Of a stretch of DNA of 64,000 bases, positions 35,262-48,100 are shown one piece after another. Under the pieces are notes generated by a model. The model was not told the DNA's origin, did not search any database, and saw only the letters and a program-made list of their open reading frames with translations. Position numbers and translations under genes: made by a program. Each line of letters starts with the position of its first letter. Position 1 is the first letter of the stretch. The DNA is from Erythrophleum ivorense (taxonomy: Eukaryota; Streptophyta; Magnoliopsida; Fabales; Fabaceae). Location of the stretch: positions 60,751,088 through 60,815,087 of the forward strand of contig JAIUCV010000003.1 in NCBI GenBank assembly GCA_026724425.1. Reading direction: 5' to 3'.

Positions 35262-35990
35262 TATTTCTTTTCTGCTTTGAAAGAAATTAAAGGATAGTAT
35301 TAGGGATGTGGTGGATAGCATTTTATGTGTGTCATATGATGTATAGAGAGCTATATTTTGGCTTGTGACAATCAATTTAGTCTTGTGCTCTCTCTTTCAA
35401 CTTTTTCAAAGGAAGTTAAGGATACATGCACCAAAGATGTCTCATTTTTCAAAACCATAATTATCATTTAAATGAGCTTAACAAAAATGTCGTCTTATTC
35501 TTCTTCTTTTCTGAATGTAATCTAGAGTGAAATATTTTTCTTACAATATTCAAAATTTAGAATGTGAGAAAATGTAATCGAAAGAACAATTTAGTTCTTC
35601 AACATAGTTTTTTAACTCATTTTTGTCCGTCTTTATGCTAAAGTCACATAGACTATAAGTTCAGTCATCACAGTCCATCCTTAATTATCCACACCATCCT
35701 ACCTAAAAAACAGAGGCCTTCTCTGAAAAGGGATTGGTTTCTTTGTGTTAGAGAGTCTGACCCTACCATCACATGGCTATTTCTCGCTTTGCAGCAGATG
35801 ACTCATCTCTTATACAAAAAAGAAACCAAACCCTAGAAAATATCTTCATTTTCTCCATCTTTCGCTTTGACCCATCTTTCGCTTTCTTCATTTTTTCTTT
35901 CTTCTATGAAATGTCTTTCTTCCTTTTTCTCCATCTTTTTTGTCTCTTTCTTTTCCTTAATTTCTTTCTTTTCTTTATTTCTATATTCTC
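34386..35990. other. Intergenic DNA upstream of the B3 gene
   Basis: No retrotransposon protein or exon recognised. It holds a (CT)n(TA)n microsatellite at 35225-35263 and an AT-rich run. The last ~250 bp (35740-35990) are pyrimidine-rich and probably belong to the promoter of the B3-domain gene. Confidence 0.45.
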
Positions 35991-36013
35991 TCTTCATCTT
36001 CTTCTTCAAAGAT

Positions 36014-36028
36014 GGCTTTATATATATG
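36014..36028 (+). promoter_or_regulatory. Probable TATA box of the B3 gene
   Basis: 'ggctttatatatatg' lies about 80-95 bp upstream of the ATG at 36109, giving a short pyrimidine-rich leader (about 36050-36108). Position and sequence suit a plant core promoter; no transcript evidence is available here. Confidence 0.45.
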
Positions 36029-36108
36029 TCCTCTGTGTGTGCCCCCATATAACTACCTAGCTTATACCTTCTTTTCTTCTTACCTCAAGCTCTACTTCGT
36101 CTTGAGAT

Positions 36109-36492
36109 ATGGCACCAGAGCCAGTGTTCTTCAAGAAACTCACTTACACTGATATCAACCATAGGATAAGCTTTCCATTGAAAAAACTAGGCATTCTCCC
36201 GCCAATTGCACATGAACATGATCCCGTGGAGTTCCAAGTAAGCTGTGGAGACCAAGTGTACACATTTTGTTGCATAAAACGATCCAAGGGGCCTTATCTA
36301 AAACCAGTTATTCAAAGGGGCTGGTCTAAATTTGTTCGTGATAAAGGTCTTCGAGTTGGTGATTTTCTCCATTTTTACATGGAAGCAAGAGATCATGAAC
36401 AGCCTACACGCTATTGGATTGAAGTTCACAGATGCGTGTCGCGCCACCATGACGAGATGGGAACAACTTGGTTTTGGCAGCAAATTGCCTAA
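36109..36492 (+). CDS. Small B3 DNA-binding domain protein
   Basis: 127 codons, intact, ATG to TAA. Almost the whole protein is one B3 domain, the plant-specific DNA-binding fold: 'FFKKLTYTDINHRISFPLKK' (N-arm and strand 1), 'VEFQVSCGDQVYTFCCIKR', 'YLKPVIQRGWSKFVRDKGLR' and 'VGDFLHFYMEARDHE' (the conserved GW..FV...L..GD.v.F pattern), ending 'RYWIEVHRCVS'. It has no second domain, activation region or obvious nuclear signal, so it would be a short nuclear regulator or a domain-only relative of larger B3 factors. A TATA-like box and leader precede it. 'caaggtaag' 50 bp past the stop could be a donor, so a longer spliced form is possible. It is the best candidate for a live host gene in the window. 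Confidence 0.75.
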   Translation: MAPEPVFFKKLTYTDINHRISFPLKKLGILPPIAHEHDPVEFQVSCGDQVYTFCCIKRSKGPYLKPVIQRGWSKFVRDKGLRVGDFLHFYMEARDHEQPTRYWIEVHRCVSRHHDEMGTTWFWQQIA

Positions 36493-36593
36493 ACCTTAGC
36501 TACACTGCTTGCTAGGGTTTTCAGGCGTGACAAGCGGCAAGGTAAGAGCAGGAAGTTTAAGAGTTCACATATTTTATCTATCTATTTATCTAT

Positions 36594-36626
<33 letters not shown>

Positions 36627-37575
36627 ATGTGGTGATTGCTAAAATATTGAGTGTTTTTTTATATTTTAAAACTAATGTATAATGAACGTTGTGTTCTGTG
36701 TATTATTTCGAAGCATTATCCAGTTAATTGGAGGAATGATATTAATCAAAAGTGAAATCCATGTTGAATTAATTTTCAATTGCTTTGCATACGTTGATAA
36801 AAGTTGAGTGCAGCTAAATTAAAAAAGTTTTGTGATATGTTTATTATTGCTTCTTTTAACTTGTTGATTTCGTAATATACTGTTAATTATTTCATTATCT
36901 TCATTGATCATCATTCTATCCTTTAGAAATATAAAAATGGTTAAACTCTGATAAAGAGAGAGAACAACAAGAATAAAGAACAAACTATTACAATAGTCCT
37001 TGAAGGATGCTCATTCATGTTATTAATTTAGTCTTTCAAAATTTATTATCATTAATATTTTTTAATTTTTTAAAAAATAGATTATTTTAGTTCTGATCCT
37101 AACTCAATTAGAACTAAATGGACCTTTTTAGTTTTAGGGAAACCCTATTTAGTTGCCCATTCAATTGGTACTAAAAATACATAATCGTTATCGAATACCT
37201 TTTTAGTTTCAGTGAAACCCTTTTGTCTTGCAGTGACTGTGGCAAAACTTAACAAAATCGAGACAAATTACTAGCATACGCTAATTGATTGGACAAAACC
37301 ATGTGTGGATCTAAGATGATTAAGCACAAGCGCTTGCCATGTAAACAAATTTCACAAAACAAACCTGCAAAGTAAAAGTGCTATTGTCCCAGATGGACAA
37401 AAATTCTATTTTGATACCCAAAATATTGTCTTTCTTTTAAATTTTATAAAATTTTAATATCACTTTAGTTATGATTGTGTCATATTCTCCAATTATTGAA
37501 GTGACGTAAAAAATTTATGAATTATCAACTGAGGTATCTTTCGAGGACCACTATTGGATCTGGATATAATTAGTT
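36493..37575. other. 3' flank of the B3 gene and intergenic DNA
   Basis: Includes a (TATC)/(TA) microsatellite (36571-36626). The segment 36810-36900 recurs at 62920-62993, just outside an Athila LTR. No other gene seen. Confidence 0.45.
36810..36900 (+). repeat. Segment duplicated at 62.92-62.99 kb
   Basis: 'cttcttttaacttgttgatt' and its flanks match 62920-62993 closely ('tttcttttaacttgttgatt'). The second copy is broken by the Athila LTR starting at 62994, so 36890-36900 approximates the empty site. Confidence 0.6.
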
Positions 37576-37579
37576 CTAC

Positions 37580-39120
37580 TGCTAGATCACCTTTCAATTA
37601 ATTATATCAAAGATGTCCAGTAATGTTAGGATGTCAACCATAAATGTATTAGATAACTATACACTCGGACATATTCTCATGTCTTTCGACTTTCACTTAA
37701 CTGGTTAGCCCACACACCAAATCGGCAACCTAAAAAGAAAAAGGTTTTGGCCCTTCTGCGAATATTTTACGTACTATAGGAGGGTTGAAAAGGAAATTCA
37801 CCTTCGTATCATTCTCATGGCTTTTGGTTCCCCATGAATTTCTCATTTGCCAAACAAAAGCTTACGTACTGTAGGAGGGTTAAAGGAAATTCACCTTCAT
37901 TTTACAAAGATTTCACTTCGAAGCTCAGTTGCTTACAGTATTCCGATCCTGGTTACCCTAATTAAGCCGGCAAATATAAACAATTGTTGTTTCGGTACCC
38001 GCAAATATAAGCCTGTTCACATTCTTTTAAAAAAAAAACCATGGATTGCCTACAAACATCAATTTACAGTAATCTCCCTACCACATTGTTTATAGATTCA
38101 CTATGAGAGATTCAAAAGCGGAAGCATAAGGATCACATACCTTCAACCATATTGTCCAATGGAAAATTTGAAAGCCCTTAATAATCAGTGAGAAATTCCA
38201 GCATTTGTAATCACGATCACAAAAAGAAAGCAAACGATAGAGTGATGTATGGTCTCTTAGGGATAGTCACTCTTATTGGAACTCTCTCAACTTAATATGG
38301 TCTGTCCAAATAACATTGTAGACCTCTCATAGAAGTTTATAATGTATTTAGTCGTTCAAAAAATAATTGACCACTAATACATTAACTCTTTAACTAGCTA
38401 ATCTGACAATCCCATAAAATTAGGAGATAGGATCACCTAGAATATAATTTTAAAATTCAAATAAATAGAATATTATAAAATAAAAAAACTTATATGCAAT
38501 TATTTATATTTTTATTGTCAAAATTTTTAATTAAAACATGACAAGTATAGTTTTTCAATTAAATCATACATCAAATTATATACTTGTCATATTTTAATTA
38601 AAGAACTTGATAATAAAGATATAAGAAAGTGTATATAAATTTAGTTATTATAAGATATATTACCTAAAAAAAAAATCAGTGGATAATTGAACATAAAAAG
38701 TAGAAATGAAGATGTTATCATAAAAAGGTCTATGCATGAGGTAACTCATTATCTTTAAGATCATTGAAGTCTCCCACAAGTGAATCTAAAATTTATCTCC
38801 TACAGAGAACAATAGCCTAACTTCACGCTGCTTTCGTATGTCTTTACCCTCCGCACAACCCAAAAAAAAACAAAAAAAGGAAGACATGACTCTTCTCTAC
38901 CTGAATATCACACACATAATCATGCTTCTGTTTCTCAAACACAAGAAGCACCACTCTTTTTGATACTCTAATGCAGAATTCATTTTAAACTAGAAATATA
39001 CCGGATAAATCGTAAGGACATTCTATTGGACAAGTGAACCTAATTAAATGTCACTAGATACTGTGGGACATTCTATTGGCCTTCAACTTCTCTTCAGTAG
39101 ACTCTCTCTGCCCACATTTT
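37580..39120 (+). repeat. Intergenic duplicated unit, copy A
   Basis: Diverged copy of a noncoding unit found at least seven times between 37.6 and 62.5 kb. Landmarks are 'aattatatcaaagatgtcca' (37605), 'aggagggttgaaaaggaaat' (37778), 'tctcatggcttttggttccc' (37813), 'cctaattaagccggcaaata' (37957) and 'tctatgcatgaggtaactca' (38729). Short frames inside (37847-38095) are not supported as genes. Confidence 0.6.
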
Positions 39121-39894
39121 TTATTGAAAAATTTTTTTATATAATTTCTTATATTTTTATTGTCAAATTCTTCAATTAAAATATGATAAATATATAATTT
39201 TTTAATTAAAATATAACATATATATGATTTTTATAAACAACTGTATGATTTTCTAATTAATATATCTTGTCATAATTTTATTGAATAACTATATACTTAT
39301 TATATTATAATGAAAGACTTGATAACTTCTAAGAATATAAGAAATTGCATTTAAGTATAGTTCTTTTTTTTTTTCAAAGTATTACACACATATGTCATAT
39401 ATTATATAATTTTAAGATCAAAATGCAAACAATTTTCTTTAATTTAAGAGATTGTGTAATTTACTTATTTATTTATTTTAACCTTATAAGTTGACCATAA
39501 ATTCCTCAAATTTTCAGTTTTTTATAACATAATCCCTTGGTTAATTTTTTTTTCATATAAAATCCTAACTCTACTTGTTCATGTAGGTTAAAAGAGGCCA
39601 AGTCAATAAAAAAAAATCCAATATGCACCTCAAATAGTAAAAAAGGACCTTTTTGTTGCAAAAATGTAGAAGAAAATGACAACAAAAGTCATTATTTGCC
39701 ACATGAGAAGCCAGGGGTCAAATATATATATTTTGTTGATCTGATCTCTTTCAGTCTAAATAAAAGAAGTCGTATTAAATTTTGGATTAAAAAAATTGAT
39801 GGTATGATTACTTTGTACAAAATTAAAAATTTAAGAGATCTATCTTTAACTTTTAAAATGAAAAAATAAATTACCAAACCTCCTACATTAAGAG
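39121..39894. other. AT-rich spacer
   Basis: Part (39381-39560) recurs at 42440-42600 ('ataattttaagatcaaaatg', then 'gagattgtgtaattta'). No coding signal. Confidence 0.45.
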
Positions 39895-40860
39895 AGTTCT
39901 TTCAGTTAATTATATCAAGATGTCCAATAATGTTAAGCTGTCATCCATAAATGTATTAGATAAGTATACACTCAGAAATTATTCTTATATTATGTCTCTT
40001 TCTTTTTCTACTTACGGTTAGCCAAGAGACAAATTGGCAACCTGAAAAGGAAAAGCTTTTGGTTCTTATATATATAACTTACGTACTGTAAGAGGGTCGA
40101 AGGAAATTCACCAATTCATATCATTCTCTTGGCTTTGGGTTCCCCATGGCGGCGAGTATAACTAATAGTTGTTTTAGCACCTGAAAAACAAGGCATAATC
40201 AAGCATAAAAAATAAGAGAGTAAATTATACAAAGTTCTATTGAATTTTATTAAAATTACATAAATATTCTCTCTATTTTCAAAATATATATTTTAATCCA
40301 ATTTTAAAAATTTTAACTAAAATATTCTCATTAACTTTACTAAGCAGATGCATATTATATACAAATATGTACAAATAAAAATAATAAAAAACAGATTTTG
40401 ATTTCAAATATGCACAAATGAAATAAAAAAGGAGTATATCATGTTTTCACTAAATTTAACTAAAAGAATATATTTAAATTAATAAAAGATATTTTAGTCA
40501 AAAAATTTAAAATAAAACTAAAATAAAATGAAACTTTTTATTTCGAAAAGAAACTGTTATATATTTCAAAAATAAAAAAATTTGTATAACTTCTTAGTTT
40601 ACTCAACAAAAATTTAAGATTTTATCATATAATTAGATAAAGGTCTTTGCGTGGATGGGGCCGAGGCGTGGGTAACTCGTTGTCTTTTGAAGTCAAGTGA
40701 ATCTAAATATCAGTAGGACCATAGACTTGTTACCTACAGGGTACAATAGCTAGCCTAACCCTCTTTGTCAACTCCTTTCTCTACACACACACACACATTA
40801 ATCATGCTTGTTTCCCACACATCACAAGCAGAGGGTGATGCGCATCTTTTAACACAAGAG
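39895..40860 (+). repeat. Intergenic duplicated unit, copy B
   Basis: Same landmarks as copy A ('aattatatcaagatgtccaa' at 39909, 'acttacgtactgtaagaggg' at 40077, 'tctcttggctttgggttccc' at 40123, 'tgggtaactcgttgtctttt' at 40669), interrupted by a foldback element at 40216-40613. Confidence 0.6.
40216..40613. mobile_element. Foldback element (MITE-like) in copy B
   Basis: Left end 'gagtaaattatacaaag' and inner 'taactaaaatattctcatta' match, inverted, the right end ('ataacttcttagtttactc') and 'aataaaagatattttagtca'. About 400 bp, noncoding. Copy C near 42185-42225 lacks it and approximates the empty site. Confidence 0.55.
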
Positions 40861-40889
40861 GGGTGTTGCACTTCTTTTAATACAACGGC

Positions 40890-41210
40890 TACTGTGAGTC
40901 TGATTTTGTTTTGATTTTAATGTTTTTAAAATAAATATTTTTAAAAATAAATTTTAAAAATTAAAAAATTTGTTTAAATCATTATTCTAAAAAATTTTTG
41001 TTTTTATTTTTTTGTTTTCTGATTTTACAGAATAAAAGTTAACAAAATATCTAAAAATATTTTAATTTTTTTATTTCTAAAAACACACTTCTTTTTTTAT
41101 GTTTTACAAAATATTTTTTAAAAACACATTATCAAATAAAATTTTTTTTTTCTTAAAAATAAAAACTATTCTGAAAATAAAACAACCAAACAGGTTCTAT
41201 ATTTTTAAGT
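40890..41210. mobile_element. Possible small AT-rich MITE
   Basis: An AT-rich block ends 'aaaacaaccaaacaggttct', a terminus often seen in plant hAT-type MITEs. It starts near 'gtgagtctgattttgttttg', with weak inverted similarity between the ends. No target duplication established. Confidence 0.25.
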
Positions 41211-41599
41211 CTGGTTCCTTCCACTGTCAATAAAATTCTCACAGATAATTAACAAATAAGGGTAATTCAAACCTTTTATTTCATTGTAGATACATAGTGA
41301 GGAGAGGTCATGTTTTCATAATTTCTTTGTGAGCAATAAAAAAGCATTATAAAATCAAAAGCTCATAAGCTAATTTTGAGTTAAACCCTTTAACATAATA
41401 AACTAATAATGTCTTAAAATAGTCATTTAATTACATAATATTGTTATGGATAAAAAAAAATACAAATTTATAAATATGGAGGAGACTTCATATTCATGAT
41501 ATAGTGGAAATTGTCTCTCGAACTATTTTCCCCTTTGTGACCAATAACCAAATAGATACAATAATTAATGTTTTATTTTCTCACAAAAAATAAAAATAT

Positions 41600-42031
41600 T
41601 GATAAGGAACATTTGGGCTAGACCCAATACTACTCAAGGAAGCTAACTTAGCTCTTCTTGTAGGTCCAACTCATACGGTCATGCGGACATTACGTAATCA
41701 CAAGATTAACACTATCAAAGTATATTTCATATCATAATTACCCAACCGATCACAATCTCAAAACCCAACTAACCACAATCTCAAATAATTTTCAATTAGT
41801 CTAACTTTTGTTTTCTATGATTTCAAACCCAATGAAGGCCATGACACGTAGAAATCAACCAACCCTCTACTATAAATAGCCTCTAGAGCACCAATATGAG
41901 TTATAGTCTATCATTATTCACCTACACTGTTCGTACAACCATTGACTTAAACATGAGTCGTTGCAAGAGTACAACTCTCATTCGGGATTACAGTAAGGAC
42001 TCAACCAGGAAGCTCATAAAGATCTTTATCA
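41600..42031 (+). mobile_element. Possible small solo LTR (432 bp)
   Basis: Starts TGATAAGGAAC and ends GATCTTTATCA, with a TATA-like 'ctataaatagcc' (41870) and LTR-style downstream text ('cattgacttaaacatgagtc', 'ggattacagtaaggactcaa'). Flanks are AATAT and AATAA, a 4/5 match as a duplication. It is less AT-rich than its surroundings. It could alternatively be a TRIM fragment. Confidence 0.45.
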
Positions 42032-42074
42032 AATAACTATTCACCAAATATATATTTGAGTTATTTTACCCAAC

Positions 42075-42600
42075 AAGAACTCAAATAGTCACCACATCAT
42101 TGTTGTTTTTTCAGCTACTATGTTCAGCGAGCTAATTAAGCATGATTCACCTTAAAATCATTGTTGTAGCACCTAGAAAAAATAAAAAAATAAGAGATAA
42201 ACACGAAAGGCCGAAAAGATGTTATCATGAAAAGTAACGTGTGGCTGGCGCCTGCGCGCAAGGTAAGTTGCTCTCTTTGAAAAGAGTCACATCTCTTACA
42301 AGTGAATCTAATTAAATGTCACATACATTGGGACCAGCACGCATCAATTCCAGAATATAACAACCTATAGTTCTAGTCTGTTTTCGCCTTCAAATTCTCT
42401 TCGATAGATATCCACTCCCCCCCCCCCCCCCTCCGAGTTTCACAAACGTGTCATACAGTATATAATTTTAAGATCAAAATGCAAAGATTTTTTTAAATTT
42501 CAGAGATTGTGTAATTTATTTTTTAATTTTATAAATTGACCATAGATCTTTTAAATTTTTAATTTTTTTAGCATAATTCTTCCGCTAATTTTTTTTTTGT
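42075..42600 (+). repeat. Intergenic duplicated unit, copy C (partial)
   Basis: Shares 'gttgtagcacctagaaaaa', 'gatgttatcatgaaaag', 'aagtgaatctaattaaatgt' and 'ataattttaagatcaaaatg' with copies A and B. A C17-type run lies at 42415-42431. Confidence 0.55.
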
Positions 42601-45169
42601 CTAAAACCCTAATACAAATTGTAGTGGTGAAGCCAAAATCTTAGTTTAGGGAGGTAAAAAAATTAGTTTAGGGAGGTAAAAAAATTTGTCTATAGAATTT
42701 TTTTATATCCTATTTAAAAAATTTATACTTTTGTAGCATATTTTTTTAGATAAAATTCTTTCCTTCAAGCTGTTGGATTAAAATAAATGAGGTTAATTCA
42801 CTTACAATATCATCATTTTTTTCTCTCTTAAATTTAAAATCAAATTTGAATCTAAATGAACGACATATCAATAATTATTTTTTATATTAATATCAACAAT
42901 TTCACAATCTAAACATATGACATAATTCTATTTTTACTTAAAACTCATGTAATGTATAACAAAAACACATTAAACAAATTATATTATCATTAACACTATT
43001 ATAATAATTTTATAAACAACTCAAAATAGTATTTTGAAAAAAAAGTTTATCAGATGAATTGTAAGAGTTTATAATTGCAATTTGCATAAATATATATCTT
43101 CTTTATATTTTGATCTAATTTTAACCAACATTTCGATGCTTGTTTCTCATTTCCTTGTTAGCTCAAACAAGGGCACATATTTATAGGCTTGTGTGGCCCA
43201 TTCACATTTTACGGTTGGCCACTACGAAGTAATGATACTGACGATCATTAGCTCAAATTTTAAAATTCATGAAAAGTCATTTATAAAATCAAGGTATAAG
43301 TACGGCACAACTAGAGTAGTTTTTTAAAGTACAAAGCATATGTTTGTGCTCTGACAATAAGGTGAGTAAGTTGAAACCAAAAGACTAACAAACAAACAAA
43401 CAAGTCTGACGGAATGTTTCTCAGTTATACTGTGACGGGACAGGAATGTTGACTAGTTGAACTTTTTGTCACCAATATAGCAACAAGTTCAAAAATTTGT
43501 CCTTTATATATATATATATATATGGATATATGATTAATGTGCCATATACTTGAGTTTAAAAAGTGTTAGATATATGTGCTATATTCTGAACAAATTGAGT
43601 GGTAATATCATTAAGTTTTATTTTATTTAAAATTTTTATTTTTTTAAATTAAGCAATATTTTAGTTTTCCATGAAGTTTTTTTTTTGTGAAATATGTCTT
43701 TTCATTTTACCTTAGAGTTGTTGTTACTCCAACTATTATTTTTGTGATAGATTATTCACATTGGAGTGAAAAATTTAAGTTTAAATATAAGGATTGAGTC
43801 ATAAGAATTAGCTTATATGGCACCACAAACTTTTACTGCAACAATCTGGTGGAGAATTTAGTTGTGTGGTTTTAAAATAAGAAAACAAACTTATGACTTA
43901 TATATTAAAAGACTAGATGTGTATTTAAGATAGAATTTTATTGCTATACATTTTAAGTCTTGAAGATATTTTTATAATCTAATAACAAAATATTTTATAT
44001 TTAAGTGTGGTAACTTTATTCATAATTAAAAATATTTGTTAAAGTAAATTGTATAATTGATGCTTTTCTCTTTCTGTGTGTAAACTTGGCTATCATATTA
44101 ATCATCAGGTTCATTAGTTAAATTAAATGTTTTAATTTGCAAGTATATATTTCTCATGAATTAGTTGGCAATTTTCATTACATATAAAATAAACAAATTC
44201 CAATGGCCACAAAAATTCATGAAGAAAATGTGTTGATAAATTTTTATTTGGTAAAATATGCTGAAAACATACAATTATTATAATTGATTTAATCTTTTGA
44301 AATGCTTTTATATAAATATCATTTTAGTATAGTTATTAAATATATTAAGTTAAATTTTACTTACTAAAATATATGTTAATTTTATTTATAACCATTTATG
44401 AACAATTTCATTTTTCATCTTTTATTTTAAAACTCTCTCTAATTCATTTATTTTTATTACAATAAAAAATATTTTTAAATTTTCTTTGAATTAGATCCTC
44501 TTCTCAAATGATGTTAAAAAAAATTATCTCTTTCATATAATTTGAAATAACACTTTTGTAATTTACCAACTTCAAATACACCAATGCATGAAATCTTTCT
44601 CAAAATTTAGCCTTCAGAATTCATAACTACTCAACGACTAAAGCCATGAGAGTCAAATTGTTGCAGGCACTTCTGTAAAAAATATTGGGAGTCTTGAGGG
44701 ACAGGCCAAACTCAATGATAGGCCAACATGCCCGATGTGAGCTACTATGTGGACATGGAACTCAGCGACAATGTCATTGAGTTTTTCAAAACTATAACAT
44801 ATGAATGTAATATTATTTAAATTCAAGCACTTGACACTAGTTTTTTTTTTTCTTTTAATAGCATATGACTCAAAATATGCAGGAATGTTCCTTCCCACTA
44901 CCTAAATTATACGTTAAATGAAATTGAGTTTAATATATCCATGTTGCACATTCTTCTCCCTTTAACTGAAGAAAGAATTTATATACAATTTATTATATTT
45001 TTATTATTAGATTTTTTGATTAAAATATAATAAGTGTATAATTTTTACATATAAGTATATGATTTTTTATAGCTCAATATCAGTTGATTGAGTTTATAAA
45101 TTTTTTTAACAAATTATGATTTACTAAACAACTTAATAATAAGAATATAAGGAACTGTATGTAAATCCA
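42601..45169. other. AT-rich intergenic DNA, no gene seen
   Basis: No recognisable protein. 'ttagtttagggaggtaaaaa' is tandemly repeated at 42640-42680, and a (TA)n run lies at 43506-43524. An 81-codon frame on - (44653-44898) has no family match that I can see and lies in diverged repeat-like DNA. Confidence 0.4.
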
Positions 45170-48100
45170 GTCCTTAAACTAAACTTCAATTCCGCTTTAT
45201 CAGTTCACTCATTCCTATTTTCTACTGTCTTTCTAATCTCAGACCAATTAGCAAGTTCGAGTGATCATGCCTAATCAGATATGTAGGAGCAAAAGAGGGC
45301 TTTTGCATACTGTACGAAAGGGAGAGGTATGCATTGCAACACATATGTATTCAAGTCAGTTAGATTTAATATCTAATTTAGACAGTAAGGAGTTATTGCA
45401 ATAGGACTAATAAATTCAAATATTACATGCCATTTTTTATAGATTGGGGGGGAGTGCAACTGGAGGCGAAGATTGATATGTATGTGTAATTTTCACAAAC
45501 TTTTATCATATGTTAACCAAACAATATTTTAGATGTTCGACAGCAATTTTCAGTCCTATCAAACAAAAATATATCAATATTCTGATCAAAAGGTAAAACT
45601 ATAATAAACTCGGTGCTGATGACTTATGCTGCTTTAACTACTTCACCTGTACAAAATATGCAAGTGTCCAATTTATAATACACTTATATCACTGATTTAC
45701 TTTTTCCAAAACAGCAAAACTGGGTTTTGGTTCTTATTTCACACTACAAGAGGGTTCAAGGAAACTTACCCTTTTGAACATCTGAAGGCTTTTGGTTCGG
45801 GCCTTTTGATTTTGTCATCAGCCAAACAGACGGGATACGCCAAGTCAACCGCGTTTTGCTTTGGCCTTCAACCCTTTCACTTTCCTAATTAAGCTGGCAA
45901 GTATACAAAGAAAACCCTCTCTCAATTATATCCAAGCATCCAATGCTCAATACAACCATTTGAAAAATACCAAACATATTCTGAAGAAAAGTTACAGATC
46001 TATGAAATTACTTAGTGATGTGGAAACGAATCTTGACGGATCTCCGTCCCCTGCTGTATATGCTTGAATTACAGATGGAAGCGGATCTTTATCTACAGTA
46101 GAAGGCACCACAAATACCAAAGAGGAAGAATGAATTTCTCTGTATTTTGTGTTTGGGGAATTCTCTCTGAAGGAGAGTTTTGAGCTTTTTTAATATGAGA
46201 GAAAGAGAAGGAATAATTGATTGTGCGTCGATTCTGTCCCATCAGTTTTCCACTTTTCTCTCAGAATAATTTTCTTCAATATTTCAAAATTCAAAATTCA
46301 AATAATAATTTCATAATTAATAATTAATTAACTAATAACTTAATTAATTAATTAATTTTTCTTTTAAGTTGGGTCAAGGCATGAGTCAGCCCATCAATGA
46401 TGCCCCATTTTCCAACATATTCAAAAAGAGAAGGATCAGTCATGCAAAGTTTAATTTTATTAAAACTCATGACATAAGATGCAAAACAAAATTAGGCTCC
46501 AGGGCTGTGGTTCTCGACACAATACAAAGGAAGACAGTATTTATGAATAATCAAAACAAAGCTATATCTCTTTCACCCAAAAAAAACAAAAACAAAACCA
46601 AAAATAGTATGTCTCCCATTGTCAAAATGAGTGTGAAAATGTTACTTTTAGAGCGAGAGAGAAAGAAATTAATGGTTGGGGTAAGACTCGAGGAAATACC
46701 GAATCGAGGGGGTAGTTTCAACTTTCATGAAGTGAAAGTGGAGGGAAGATGATGATTAGAAAATGAACGCTTGTGGAAAATTGAAGAGACTAGGATAGTG
46801 CGTGAAGTTTCTGTGAACATATGTGCAAATATTGTATGTTTTATCATCAGACCAGGCTAGCTATATCAAAATACAAATTTTGTATCCTATATGAAAGGGA
46901 TGAGATGAAATTGGGTGTAGATAGCAACCTTAATTAAAGTTTTCCTGAAAATAAAACACTATCTTAAGGGAACGGAATTATACTATTGTGCAACGTGTAA
47001 TTTAATTTGTAGCGTCAGTTACTGTTTATCTCATGTAGTTTTGTCCAAAACTAGGTTGCCTCCAGTAATTTAAATTGTGTCACTTAAAATTTTTGTAGTT
47101 TGTTTTGTTACCATTTAGTTATCCTATAATTTTTATCTAAAATTTAATAGAAATTATTTCTGAAAAAGTTACCTAAAACCAGTTTGCGTCACTGTGATTT
47201 CATAATTGTCATTCAAATCCTCATTTGCTATTACATATATAGATAAGTTATGTTTTAAGTATTAGTTAATATTTTCATAGATATACTCATTATTTACTTT
47301 TTATCTTTTATTTTGAATTATTTAATAATTTAAGAGGTCAAATGACAAATTTTGAGCTGTAGAAGAGTTAAGACAATATGGGGGGTTGAGGAATAAAATC
47401 ATAGAAGGATTTGGATGATAATTTTAAAATAACAGGGGGACAATTTGAAATTAGGTAGCTTTTACATGATCAATTCTGTTAAAGGCAAAAATGAACTGTT
47501 GGTCTCTGATTTTATCTTAGTTTTTTCTTTTAATCTTTTAATTTTATTTGGTTTCAATTTGACCCCTTAATTTATATCATGTTTTATTTTTATCCTTTAA
47601 TTTAATTTGATTTCAATTTAGTCCTTTCATTTTATTCTAAGTTTTACATTCGTTTCTTAATTTTATTTTACTCAAAGTTGGTTTCTTAACTTTTAAAAAC
47701 TATTCAAATATTTCCTTTTCTTTAACATTATCAAATTAAAATACTTAATAGAAAAAAATTGTATTACTCCTTAATGATTTAACTCTAATGACCTCTTGTT
47801 AACTTAAATTTATTTGTTATAATACTCTTTCTATCAATTTAATCATTTTTTATTAAACACTTAATAGTGTAAGATAGAAGGAAATATTTGAGTGGTTTTT
47901 TTGAAGTTAAGAGATCAAATTAGAACAAAATGAAATTAAAACTAAAATGTAGCTTAAAATAAAGTCAAGGGATTATATTGAAACAAAATAAAAGTAAAGG
48001 ATGAAAATAAAATTTGAGCTAAAGTTAAGGAACCAAATTAACACAAAATAAAGTTAAGAGACAAAGTTTCATAAAATTAAGAGATCAAAATTGTATTTTA

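Noticed and set aside
35773..36060. 95-codon frame overlapping the B3 promoter
   Set aside because: Pyrimidine-rich upstream sequence giving Phe/Ser/Leu codons; overlaps the likely TATA box and leader.
44653..44898. 81-codon frame on -
   Set aside because: No recognisable family, no supporting signals, lies in AT-rich repeat-like DNA.
46369..46752. 127-codon frame in duplicated unit D
   Set aside because: The corresponding DNA in unit E is broken by stops and indels, and there is no domain.
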